Positions 1-6,241 of a stretch of DNA of 8,266 nucleotides are shown here, piece by piece; position 1 is the first letter of the stretch, and each line of letters begins with the position of its first letter. The stretch is from Candidatus Heimdallarchaeota archaeon LC_2 (GTDB taxonomy: Archaea; Asgardarchaeota; Heimdallarchaeia; Heimdallarchaeales; Kariarchaeaceae), in assembly GCA_001940725.1 (NCBI GenBank), contig MDVR01000040.1:702-8967 (forward strand). Reading direction: 5' to 3'. The translations under genes were made by a program, and so were the position numbers. The notes beneath the pieces are model-generated. The model was not told the origin of the DNA, did no database searches, and saw only the letters and a list, made by a program, of their open reading frames with translations.

Positions 1-245
1 AGATTTGGGATTGGATCAAATGATGGATCACTCAAAAGTGCATATAGCAAAAGTAGGATTGTTGCTAAAACAATGACTACAAGTACAATATTAAGAAGGA
101 TGGTTAAAACAATCCATAATATAGACCATACAGTGAAGAATATCGAACCCAGCACTGGATGAGTTTCTTTTACTTTTACATAAATTCTTCTTGGCCATAA
201 CCTCTTTGAAATATTTTCCAATTTAATGGAGAATTTTTCAGTCAC
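1..245 (-). CDS. Small membrane protein, N-terminal part, truncated by window edge
   Basis: An open frame of 81 codons runs off the left edge without a stop. It begins with a short charged segment (residues 1-27, including KRLWPRR at 14-20) and then a very hydrophobic stretch from about residue 31 to 71 (for example LLNIVLVVIVLATILLLLYA), followed by the polar SDPSFDP. The positive charges before the hydrophobic part suggest a cytoplasmic N-terminus. Forty hydrophobic residues could be one long helix or a tight two-helix hairpin. I chose the GTG at 245. An in-frame GTG at 260 would sit too close to the TATA-like box at 271-278, which predicts a transcript start near 248, so the message would be almost leaderless. 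The family is not recognised and no function can be given. Confidence 0.6.
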   Translation of the reverse strand, partial: MTEKFSIKLENISKRLWPRRIYVKVKETHPVLGSIFFTVWSILWIVLTILLNIVLVVIVLATILLLLYALLSDPSFDPIPN

Positions 246-270
246 AGATATATTGTACACTAATATCGAT

Positions 271-278
271 TATAAACT
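271..278 (-). promoter_or_regulatory. TATA-like box for the leftward membrane protein gene
   Basis: Read on the minus strand this is AGTTTATA. Its centre is about 26 bases from position 248, just before the GTG at 245, which fits a leaderless archaeal transcript. It is inferred from spacing and composition only. Confidence 0.4.
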
Positions 279-399
279 AATCTCCGGGTAATATCTGATT
301 GAGCTTCACTTGTACTGATCGATTTATTGGTGTAAGTAAAAATAAATTATAATAATTTAAATTTTCGCTTTCATTTCTCATAATCCGATAGTAACTATC

Positions 400-407
400 T
401 TTATAAT
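400..407 (+). promoter_or_regulatory. TATA-like box for the TPR protein gene
   Basis: TTTATAAT lies about 43 bases before the ATG at 447. Counting 25-27 bases downstream puts the transcript start near 430 and gives a leader of about 17 nt. The rest of the divergent spacer (246-446) is very AT-rich and shows no other clear element. Confidence 0.45.
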
Positions 408-435
408 ATGATAATAACAATGTCTTAGTTAGAGT

Positions 436-440
436 GGGGA
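436..440 (+). promoter_or_regulatory. Weak Shine-Dalgarno-like GGGGA before ATG 447
   Basis: GGGGA stands six bases before the ATG at 447 and only directly beside the TTG at 441. The spacing favours ATG 447 as the start. The match to the usual GGAGG core is imperfect. Confidence 0.35.
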
Positions 441-446
441 TTGTAT

Positions 447-2201
447 ATGGAAAGCTTTTCAGAAATTAGAGATCTAATTTACAAAGGGAAGTATGACGAT
501 GCAATAATGAGCACATCGTTAAAAATAGCCTCTTTTAATTTTAGTCCCACTGAAATTATTAAATTATCTTTATTCAAGTGCATTGCAGAATTAAGATCAG
601 GTAATTTCGAAGATGCTCTTAAAATTTCTGATCAATCTTTTAGAATTGCAACACAAGCTCACAATTCATTGCTAAAAATAAAATCTCTTAAATTAAAAAT
701 TGAAGTATTACTAAAAATGCATGAATTAGATCATGCTGATGACATTTTAAGAAACTTATTTACAATTATTGAAGCTTCAGTACAAGGAGTAAATAACAAT
801 ATCAATTATAAAAATGCCATATTCTATCATTCAAAAGGAGCCATAGAACGGTATAAAGGGAATTTCAAACCAGCAGTAGAGAATTACAAAAAAAGTCTTG
901 AATTGAATTCTGAATTTGTTGATGAAGAACTTAGGGCATTGACTTTGAACCATTTAGGTATCACTTTCGATTATTTGGGAAATTATGAGGGTTCATTATC
1001 TCATTATTATGATTCATTAGATATTTACGAGAAATTGGGTTACATTAGTTACATAACAGGTGTATCAATGAATCTTGGATTGCTCTTAAATCAAAAAGGT
1101 AAAAACAAAGAAGCTTTATTTCAATATAATAAGGCCTTGAAGATAGCGAAAGAAATACAAGATGAATACTTGTATAATATGATATTGGTAAATACAGGTC
1201 TCCTCAATATCGATTTAGGAAATCTGAAATCTGCTTTAGATCAATTTTCTGAAAGTTCAGATTATTTCATCAAAATCAATAATGAAAACGGTCTAATTAT
1301 TTCATATATGAACACAGGAATTGTCTACGATCTTTATTGGGAATTTGAGAAAGCACTTGATTATTACAATAAGGCAGTTCTTCTTGCCAATACGATAGAT
1401 GAGGAGATTCACCTCCCTAAAATCATTTACAACATGGGTCTAACTTATCGTAATACAGGTAATCTAGAACAAGCCATGGTAAACTTCAAAAAAGTTTTAG
1501 AAATTAGTAAACAATTAGATAACAGATATTTTAGAGCACAAATTCTCTATCAACTTATAGTAACCTCTGTGATGGCAAATAATAATACAGAAGCAGAATT
1601 CTATTTTGAATTATTTGAAGACATCAAGGATAATGAAGAAAATATTAGAATAGGTTTTCTTTACACATTATCTAAATCAATTTATTTGAATTCGAGTGAT
1701 AGAATTATTCATAAAGCCGAATCTCAAAAATTACTTCAACAGATTATCAATGCAGACAACGTAGAATATGAAATTTTGTTAGAAGCAATTTTGATATTAA
1801 GTGAAATATTAGTCAAAGAATATGAATGGACCCATAGTGAGGCAGCTTTTAATGAAATAAACAATTTAATGAGTCGATTAACAACACTTAGTACAGAAAT
1901 TCCTTCTCAAAGGGTGAGAATTGAACTCTTGATTTTAGAATCAAAGACAGCTTTTATACTTCGGGATATTAATACAGCAATCGTACTTCTTAACAAAGCA
2001 GAAGCAATTGCGGAAAAGGAAGATCTGGGTTATCTTCGGGACCGAGTTAGCCAGGAAATAAATTTGGTTGAGGAGAATATTGTTCTCATGAGAGATATAA
2101 GCGATCAGGCTAGCCTAATGCTTGATCTGGATAAAAAATTAACTAGCGATTATTTAGATTATGTTAAACTGAGATTCAAGCCTATTTCATCTAATGTATA
2201 A
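447..2201 (+). CDS. Tetratricopeptide-repeat protein, 40-residue period
   Basis: This is a 584-residue helical protein with no signal peptide or membrane segment, so it is probably a cytoplasmic scaffold. Counting from the ATG at 447, at least six repeats fall in strict 40-residue register. Their N/H-x-G centres are SKG at about 129, HLG at 169, NLG at 209, NTG at 249, NTG at 289 and NMG at 329, each followed by a G-N-[FYL]-type turn and an A-L-x-x-[YF] helix. A degenerate repeat continues near 369 and helical pairs extend to the C-terminus, for example NTAIVLLNKAEAIA near 509. The 40-residue spacing, longer than the usual 34, is known from LGN/Rap/MalT-type TPR proteins that bind peptide or protein partners. 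An in-frame TTG at 441 would add two residues; ATG 447 is better spaced from GGGGA. It has its own promoter, and the downstream gene is 298 bp away. The TPR fold is certain, but the partner is unknown. Confidence 0.93.
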   Translation: MESFSEIRDLIYKGKYDDAIMSTSLKIASFNFSPTEIIKLSLFKCIAELRSGNFEDALKISDQSFRIATQAHNSLLKIKSLKLKIEVLLKMHELDHADDILRNLFTIIEASVQGVNNNINYKNAIFYHSKGAIERYKGNFKPAVENYKKSLELNSEFVDEELRALTLNHLGITFDYLGNYEGSLSHYYDSLDIYEKLGYISYITGVSMNLGLLLNQKGKNKEALFQYNKALKIAKEIQDEYLYNMILVNTGLLNIDLGNLKSALDQFSESSDYFIKINNENGLIISYMNTGIVYDLYWEFEKALDYYNKAVLLANTIDEEIHLPKIIYNMGLTYRNTGNLEQAMVNFKKVLEISKQLDNRYFRAQILYQLIVTSVMANNNTEAEFYFELFEDIKDNEENIRIGFLYTLSKSIYLNSSDRIIHKAESQKLLQQIINADNVEYEILLEAILILSEILVKEYEWTHSEAAFNEINNLMSRLTTLSTEIPSQRVRIELLILESKTAFILRDINTAIVLLNKAEAIAEKEDLGYLRDRVSQEINLVEENIVLMRDISDQASLMLDLDKKLTSDYLDYVKLRFKPISSNV

Positions 2202-2499
2202 ATCAAGAAGATAGAAACCAACATTTTTTCTTTGTTGCTTATTTGCAGATAGCAGGTACTAAATGCAATTTAATTATATTTGTTAGCAGTTTCTTTTTCG
2301 GATTCTCTACCTTTTTACAATGAGAATGGAATCTATTTCACCAAATTACTATATGAATCATGTAAATATTTGAGAAACAGACAATATAATATCATTAGAA
2401 TGCATTTTCAATTGTAATTTGATAACTTTCAAAAAAGTTTGACCTAAATATTGCTTGAATTCTTAAAACTAATAAAGTCAATAATGATTTAAAAATACA
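2202..2499. other. Intergenic spacer between the TPR and phosphofructokinase genes
   Basis: No gene is visible in this 298-bp spacer. A T-rich run at about 2224-2235, just after the TPR stop codon, could end transcription in the archaeal manner. A perfect 6-bp hairpin with a CAAA loop lies at 2424-2439, about 60 bases before the next start. A weak TATA-like CTTAAAAC at about 2462-2469 is at a plausible distance for a nearly leaderless message starting at 2500. There is no Shine-Dalgarno motif. Confidence 0.4.
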
Positions 2500-3531
2500 A
2501 TGAGATTTGGCATATTAACAAGTGGTGGAGATACTCCTGGAATGAATGCAGTAATTCGAGCGGCATTAATAAAATGCAAAAATAAAGGCCATGAGTTAAT
2601 TGGTATCAAATATGGCTGGAAAGGTCTCCTGGAAAACATTATTATTGAAATACCTGAAAATCTCATAGATGAAGTAAATTTGGGCGGAACCATTCTCGGA
2701 TCAGCAAGAACTAATCCCATAAAACAAGAAAATTATTTTGATAAAATAAATAAAACAATGTCTTTAAACAACTTGGATGTAATAATAGCGATAGGGGGGG
2801 AAGATACACTTGGGGCTGCAAAACAACTATTTGATGAGGGATTTCCTTTAATTGGGGTCCCAAAAACAATCGATAATGATTTAGATGCAACAGATTATAC
2901 ATTCGGTTTCAATACAGCTATTACCATTGTTACTGAAGCTTTTGATCGACTAAAGACTACCGCAAAATCCCATGAAAGAGTAATGGTAGTTGAAATCATG
3001 GGACGTCACGCTGGTTGGATGACACTGCATGGGGGTATTGCTGGTGGCGCACACATTATTTTAATTCCTGAATATGAACTTTCAATAAAGACTATATGTA
3101 ATGTATTGCAAAAACGATTTGATGCCGGTCATAATTGGGCACTTGTGGCTGTTTCCGAGGGTTATGGCTTCCACAAAACGGGGGAGGTTGTAATTGATCA
3201 AGAAAAAGATGAATATGGTCATTTTCTTCTTGAAAAACAAGAAGTCGGTGTATCCATCGCTAAAATTATAGAAGAAAAATTAGGAAAGACAACACGAGCC
3301 ACGGTCTTGGGGCACACACAACGAGGAGGTCCTCCAACTAGTTTTGACAGAGTATTGTGTACTCAACTTGGTTTAAAAGCAATTGAATTAGCAGAAACTA
3401 AAAATTTCGGAAAAATGCCTGCACTGGAAGGGACGAAAATTATTACAGTTTCACTAGATAAAGCCGTTTCAAGACTTAAAACAGTGGATTTAGATTCTTG
3501 GAAAGTTGCATTGGATATTATGGGGATATAA
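2500..3531 (+). CDS. pfp: Phosphofructokinase, probably pyrophosphate-dependent
   Basis: At 343 residues it has the normal length of a short bacterial-type PFK. It phosphorylates fructose 6-phosphate to fructose 1,6-bisphosphate in the cytoplasm. Family motifs appear in order: TSGGDTPGMNAVIR (7-20) for the phosphoryl donor loop, LGSARTNP (66-73), IGGEDTLGAA (98-107), PKTIDND (121-127) with catalytic Asp125 and Asp127, MGRHAGWM (167-174) with Arg169, SEG (219-221) and GHTQRGG (271-277). Two positions are known to separate donors. ATP enzymes have Gly in GGDG and Gly in PGTIDND; here they are Asp102 and Lys122, the pattern of PPi-dependent enzymes, whose reaction is reversible. That makes a dual role in glycolysis and gluconeogenesis likely. 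The ATG has no Shine-Dalgarno motif, so the message may be leaderless. No effector-site claim is made. The family call is very secure; donor use is inferred from the two residues. Confidence 0.95.
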   Translation: MRFGILTSGGDTPGMNAVIRAALIKCKNKGHELIGIKYGWKGLLENIIIEIPENLIDEVNLGGTILGSARTNPIKQENYFDKINKTMSLNNLDVIIAIGGEDTLGAAKQLFDEGFPLIGVPKTIDNDLDATDYTFGFNTAITIVTEAFDRLKTTAKSHERVMVVEIMGRHAGWMTLHGGIAGGAHIILIPEYELSIKTICNVLQKRFDAGHNWALVAVSEGYGFHKTGEVVIDQEKDEYGHFLLEKQEVGVSIAKIIEEKLGKTTRATVLGHTQRGGPPTSFDRVLCTQLGLKAIELAETKNFGKMPALEGTKIITVSLDKAVSRLKTVDLDSWKVALDIMGI

Positions 3532-3621
3532 ACACCGATAAAAAACTATACGCAATTTTTCTTTAGTTCAAAAATATGATAAGTTTACCTATTAAAATTG
3601 CGAAATTGTTCATTTTTCCAA

Positions 3622-3637
3622 CCCCTCCCCCCCCGCC
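3622..3637. repeat. C-rich tract with an eight-base C run
   Basis: The tract is CCCC-T-CCCCCCCC-G-CC in a spacer that is otherwise strongly AT-rich. On the minus strand it is nearly pure G. It lies about 90 bases after the phosphofructokinase stop. Its role is unknown. The run is also prone to length errors in sequencing and replication. Confidence 0.8.
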
Positions 3638-3780
3638 TATGTTTCTCATGGAACTTTTGGAATATTTAATATTTTTAACATCTACACCCTTTAAGGTCAT
3701 TTCTCAAACATTTACTAATTCTTTATAGGAAACAATTATTTGATTTTCAAAATCTTCATTTACTTAAGGTAATAGATGAA

Positions 3781-3788
3781 TATATATA
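3781..3788 (+). promoter_or_regulatory. TATA box for the 105-residue protein gene
   Basis: TATATATA is a strong match to an archaeal TATA element. It predicts transcription from about 3810 and a leader of about 29 nt that contains the Shine-Dalgarno sequence. This leader supports ATG 3839 rather than ATG 3776 as the start codon. Confidence 0.55.
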
Positions 3789-3806
3789 CTAATGTTTGGT
3801 ATATTA

Positions 3807-3827
3807 GTTTAGTAAGAATTACTAAAC
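3807..3827. promoter_or_regulatory. Perfect 9-bp inverted repeat, probable operator
   Basis: The arms GTTTAGTAA (3807-3815) and TTACTAAAC (3819-3827) are exact reverse complements separated by GAA. The element overlaps the predicted transcript start and ends directly before the Shine-Dalgarno sequence. A second, overlapping dyad is ACTAAT (3788-3793) with ATTAGT (3803-3808). This is the geometry of a binding site for a dimeric repressor. In RNA it could also fold as a small hairpin beside the ribosome site. The regulator is unknown. Confidence 0.6.
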
Positions 3828-3832
3828 GAGGA
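3828..3832 (+). promoter_or_regulatory. Shine-Dalgarno GAGGA deciding start at 3839
   Basis: GAGGA is followed by six bases and then ATG. This is the best ribosome binding site in the window and sets the start at 3839. Confidence 0.65.
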
Positions 3833-3838
3833 CAAAAA

Positions 3839-4156
3839 ATGTTAGATATCAGAGAACTACAAGAACGATTTTCAGTATTAATAGAAAGCAGAACAAATTC
3901 AAGAAGCATTGGTGGGTCGAGTAATTTAATTTCCTCATCACCACTCCGAGCTTTAGGAGAAAATTTATTGAACCGATTTGCATACCAATTATCCGATCAA
4001 GCAGTAATAGCAGCTCAAAAAGACAATATCGTCGATAATTTACTTGAAAATGTAGTTAGCTCTTTGGCAATTGCTGGTATGATGGGTATTAATTTAGAGG
4101 CAGAAATTTCCAATTTACTTAATTTATTAGAATCAGTTTCCGCAGAAGCATCTTAA
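3839..4156 (+). CDS. Small helical protein, possibly degenerate MazG-like
   Basis: This 105-residue, all-helical, soluble protein opens with MLDIRELQERFSVLIE, continues with LRALGENLLNRFAYQL (36-51), and then DNIVDNLLENVVSSLAIAG (62-80) and MMGINLEAEI (81-90). The layout resembles small MazG-type nucleotide pyrophosphohydrolases. These start with an ELQERI-like helix, carry EExxE, and about 25 residues later EExxD followed by a helix ending LGIDLE. Here the corresponding positions would be E41-N42-L-L-N45 and D66-N67-L-L-E70, so the metal-binding set is altered and activity is doubtful. This is a visual comparison only; a plain uncharacterised helical protein is the alternative. Start ATG 3839 is chosen for the Shine-Dalgarno sequence and because the longer form from 3776 would translate through the promoter. 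It has its own promoter with a probable operator, so expression is likely controlled. Confidence 0.75.
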   Translation: MLDIRELQERFSVLIESRTNSRSIGGSSNLISSSPLRALGENLLNRFAYQLSDQAVIAAQKDNIVDNLLENVVSSLAIAGMMGINLEAEISNLLNLLESVSAEAS

Positions 4157-4291
4157 TTAATTATTAAAACAAAATATCCAACTAAACCCTCGTTAGCCAT
4201 ATCCTATTTGAATCGCATATGTTATCTATTTTTTATCAACTTTATATTGGATAATAATCTAATTGAAAAACACTCTTAAACTTAAATTTAT
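4157..4291. other. Spacer with weak promoter for the HEAT protein
   Basis: This AT-rich 135-bp spacer holds no gene. TTTATATT at 4241-4248 is a possible TATA box, predicting a start near 4270 and a leader of about 20 nt without a Shine-Dalgarno motif. Confidence 0.3.
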
Positions 4292-5539
4292 ATGGAATTT
4301 GATGATCTAATTACAGGACTTTTAGACGAACCTGATATTGAGATCAGAAGATATTATCCTGATAAATTAGCCAAGCTTGGTGATTGGAGATCAACTAAGT
4401 ATTTGGGTTCAATTATGAATGATAATAATGAACCAATGGTTCTTAGAATAGAATGCGCAGAGTCTCTTGGAAAACAAGGAAATCCAGACGCAGTAAATTA
4501 TTTAAAAATGGTCCAATCCAATGATAATTCTGAATTAAGGAGAACTTCTATATGGTCATTAGGACAGATAGGAACTCCTGAAACAGCTGAAATCGTAATG
4601 AATTTGAGATTTGATAAAAATGAGAGTATAAAAAAATGGATAATTAAATCACTAGGGAGAATTGATAATCCAATCTGCTTAGAATATTTAGATATTATTG
4701 TTAATCAAAATTTTGATGAGTATCAATCGCACCTTAATCTCATTTTAATATCTGTTACTCATCAACTACGATTTGCAGACGAACAGATTATGACCAAATG
4801 GAATAATCGATGTTATAAATACATACAACTATTCAATGATATTAGAATACATCAGGCATGTCTATTACTTCAAAATTATTGCTATGAACATAATTTGCCA
4901 CCAAGTTTTGATTTTTTTAGAGAATTACTATTAACTATTTCAGAAAACGATAAATTGTTACGACCTATAATTCTAATGAATATAGCTTATACTGGAGAAT
5001 ATAAATTCCTTGAAGATCTAAATTTGGATATTTTTGTAGTTAAGGCATTATCACAATCATCTGAACAATTGAAGTTAATTGAAATTTTAGATCATTCGAA
5101 TAATTACGAGCCATCCATTATTGAAGTGGTTCTTATAAATTTGAAAGTTAAATATGATTGTTCAGAATTTTTAGATAGCGATAATGAAGATATACAATTC
5201 GCAGCGTTGCAATATTATGCTAGGAATGAATCAGAGTTAGAACGAATAATAGGAGCAATAGAGAGGGGAAAACGATTAAATTTTCTTTTAAGTTTACTAC
5301 GATATTTTCCTATTGAATCATTTGATTTAATTAAAACCAAAGGTCTCAACGGATCCAAGGCTGAGAGACAAACAATACTTAAGGTTTTAAAAAATATTGA
5401 CTACAAGAAAAACTACAAAGTTATAGAATCAGTTTTGCAACTATTAAATAAAATCTCTTCTAAGGATCGAATTTGGCATATTAGGCGAGACGCACGTGTA
5501 TTAAAAATAAAAATCATACACTTGACAAATCCAAAATAA
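4292..5539 (+). CDS. HEAT-repeat protein
   Basis: This is a 415-residue soluble protein without a signal peptide. The first 135 residues are four short HEAT (PBS-lyase-type) repeats with a spacing of about 31 residues. Their second helices end in DKLAKLGD (24-31), CAESLGKQGN (55-64), SIWSLGQIGT (86-95) and IKSLGRIDN (118-126). The remainder is helical but far more divergent; one further repeat-like segment, DNEDIQFAALQYYARNE, lies at about 297-313, and the C-terminus is basic. Such solenoids serve as protein-binding platforms; in some families they assist cofactor attachment or act as regulators, but nothing here identifies a partner. The start codon is the only ATG near the open end of the frame and lacks a Shine-Dalgarno motif. 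It precedes the tRNA by 69 bp. The HEAT call is secure for the N-terminal third only. Confidence 0.88.
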   Translation: MEFDDLITGLLDEPDIEIRRYYPDKLAKLGDWRSTKYLGSIMNDNNEPMVLRIECAESLGKQGNPDAVNYLKMVQSNDNSELRRTSIWSLGQIGTPETAEIVMNLRFDKNESIKKWIIKSLGRIDNPICLEYLDIIVNQNFDEYQSHLNLILISVTHQLRFADEQIMTKWNNRCYKYIQLFNDIRIHQACLLLQNYCYEHNLPPSFDFFRELLLTISENDKLLRPIILMNIAYTGEYKFLEDLNLDIFVVKALSQSSEQLKLIEILDHSNNYEPSIIEVVLINLKVKYDCSEFLDSDNEDIQFAALQYYARNESELERIIGAIERGKRLNFLLSLLRYFPIESFDLIKTKGLNGSKAERQTILKVLKNIDYKKNYKVIESVLQLLNKISSKDRIWHIRRDARVLKIKIIHLTNPK

Positions 5540-5576
5540 TAATTCACGTTCTTATCTTTAAACAAAAATAAGCTTC

Positions 5577-5587
5577 AAAAAATACTA
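5577..5587 (+). promoter_or_regulatory. TATA-like box for the tRNA gene
   Basis: AAAAAATACTA is centred about 26 bases before the first tRNA nucleotide, the usual distance for an archaeal promoter. Confidence 0.4.
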
Positions 5588-5608
5588 TGATAAGCTGTTA
5601 TTTACAAT

Positions 5609-5699
5609 GAGCATGTAGCTCAGCTGGAAGAGCGATAGCCTCCTAAATCCATAATTTGGAGAAAGCTATAGGCCGAGGGTTCAAATCCCTCCATGCTCG
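5609..5699 (+). tRNA. tRNA-Arg(CCU) with an 18-nt intron
   Basis: The gene folds into a full cloverleaf. The acceptor stem is GAGCATG/CATGCTC with discriminator G at 5699. The D stem is GCTC/GAGC, the anticodon stem ATAGC (5635-5639)/GCTAT (5665-5669), the variable loop AGGCC, and the T arm GAGGG-TTCAAAT-CCCTC. Removing 5646-5663 leaves 73 nt and the anticodon loop CTCCTAA, so the anticodon is CCU (5642-5644), which reads AGG as arginine. CCA is not encoded and must be added after transcription, as is usual in archaea. A T run follows directly. Confidence 0.95.
5646..5663 (+). other. Archaeal tRNA intron after position 37
   Basis: CTCC (5640-5643) pairs with GGAG (5658-5661) to form the 4-bp central helix. 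It is flanked by the 3-nt bulges TAA (5644-5646) and AAA (5662-5664). Cutting after the second base of each bulge, as the archaeal splicing endonuclease does, releases exactly 18 nt. The outer intron helix is very weak, so the motif is a relaxed bulge-helix-bulge. Confidence 0.88.
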
Positions 5700-5704
5700 T
5701 TTTT
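5700..5704 (+). terminator. T run after the tRNA
   Basis: Five T residues directly follow the tRNA discriminator base. Short T runs commonly end archaeal transcripts. Confidence 0.45.
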
Positions 5705-5862
5705 ATAAACTAAGCACTTTATTAGCTTGAAATATACATGGTTAGAAAAAGTATACTTTTTTGAAGGATAAACAATAACACATGAACTCTTTCGTATTTA
5801 CAATAAGCTAATCACGGAAATTTATATTCCGTACTTTAAATAGTCAAATCACATAATATTAG
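5705..5862. other. AT-rich spacer with palindromes
   Basis: No gene is visible. The stretch is about 26% GC. It contains a perfect 16-bp palindrome, AAAAAGTATACTTTTT (5746-5761); a distant inverted pair, ATTAGCTT (5721-5728) with AAGCTAAT (5804-5811); and a 6-bp hairpin, ACGGAA/TTCCGT (5814-5832). Their meaning is unknown; the palindrome could be a regulator site or part of a terminator. Confidence 0.5.
5835..5841 (+). promoter_or_regulatory. TATA-like box before the candidate RNA
   Basis: TTTAAAT lies about 25 bases before 5863, where the GC-rich, hairpin-rich stretch begins. It is inferred from spacing only. Confidence 0.35.
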
Positions 5863-6240
5863 AGGTTGCAATCCAAAGATTGCACAAATTTAACTTATTA
5901 CCTTTGGAAATAAAGGTGTAAGAGGACTAGGTAAGTGTCTACCTGTTGCTTCTTCTACACAGAGGAAGACCGGAAAAGTTAGAAGCGTACCGAAAGACCT
6001 TAACGGTTGTCCTACCCTGTTAATTCAGGAATGCTGGTACTCAGTTCACGGACTGAAAATGATCTGCCAGTAGTTAAATATCACGGGAATGCTGTCTTTG
6101 TTGATCCCAGCAGGATGAGAAGCAGAAGGAAGCACCGTTCCAATGGAACAAAACCTATTTCAATGGAACCTTTATTGTGTAAAAACAAAAAAGGGAATGT
6201 GATGGTGACATCGGATATAGGGTTGCGGAACGTGAATTAA
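5863..6240 (+). ncRNA. Candidate structured RNA, family unknown
   Basis: By hand count this stretch is about 41% GC (about 45% over 5941-6120), while the flanks are 22-26%. In AT-rich archaea such islands are usually structural RNAs. Hairpins that can be seen are TGCAATC-CAAA-GATTGCA (5867-5884), ACCTTT/AAAGGT (about 5900-5917), AGGTA/TACCT (about 5929-5944), GCTTC/GAAGC (about 5948-5986), CCTG/CAGG (about 6015-6029), CTGGTA/TGCCAG enclosing TCAGT/ACTGA (about 6034-6070), and GTTCC-AAT-GGAAC (6137-6149). The loops are rich in A and G, as in large folded RNAs. The strand is inferred from the TATA-like box upstream. The frame from TTG 6007 (77 codons) is not convincing: every frame here is of similar quality and upstream continuation is blocked. 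I looked for RNase P, SRP and group II intron signatures and did not find them. A decayed protein gene remains the alternative; both ends are approximate. Confidence 0.42.
6141..6169. repeat. Direct repeat CAATGGAAC, 20-nt period
   Basis: CAATGGAAC occurs at 6141-6149 and again at 6161-6169. The first copy is also the 3' half of a GTTCC/GGAAC hairpin. In an RNA, the second copy could compete for the same GTTCC partner. Confidence 0.6.
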
Positions 6241-6241
6241 T

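Larger units (their letters stand above)
3532..3838. other. Spacer downstream of phosphofructokinase
   Basis: This 307-bp spacer has no credible gene. It holds the C-rich tract at 3622-3637 and, at its right end, a TATA box, an inverted repeat and a ribosome binding site listed separately. An ACTAA half-site also occurs at 3714-3718. An upstream in-frame ATG at 3776 lies in front of these promoter elements and is unlikely to be used. Confidence 0.5.

Noticed and set aside
2478..2720. 80-codon frame on the minus strand
   Set aside because: It lies opposite the 5' end of the phosphofructokinase gene, whose motifs are unmistakable; the minus-strand product looks like nothing known.
2711..2902. 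63-codon frame on the minus strand
   Set aside because: It is wholly antisense to the phosphofructokinase active-site region and is explained by the codon pattern of that gene.
3776..3838. 21-residue N-terminal extension of the small helical protein
   Set aside because: This stretch contains the TATA box, the inverted repeat and the Shine-Dalgarno sequence, so it is promoter and leader, not coding.
5609..5862. Integration site of a mobile element at the tRNA
   Set aside because: I found no second copy of the tRNA 3' end downstream and no integrase in the window.
6007..6240. 77-codon frame starting with TTG
   Set aside because: It lies inside the GC-rich, hairpin-dense stretch, has no ribosome site, and other frames there look equally plausible, so I treat it as a by-product of RNA or decayed sequence.
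5863..6240. RNase P RNA, SRP RNA or group II intron
   Set aside because: GAGGAAGACC resembles the RNase P GAGGAAAGUCC motif, and a UGUAAG after a hairpin and GAAGGAAGCA resemble SRP pieces. However, the other required motifs (ACAGAA with GGCUUA, CAGG with AGCAG around a tetraloop, a domain V hairpin) are missing.
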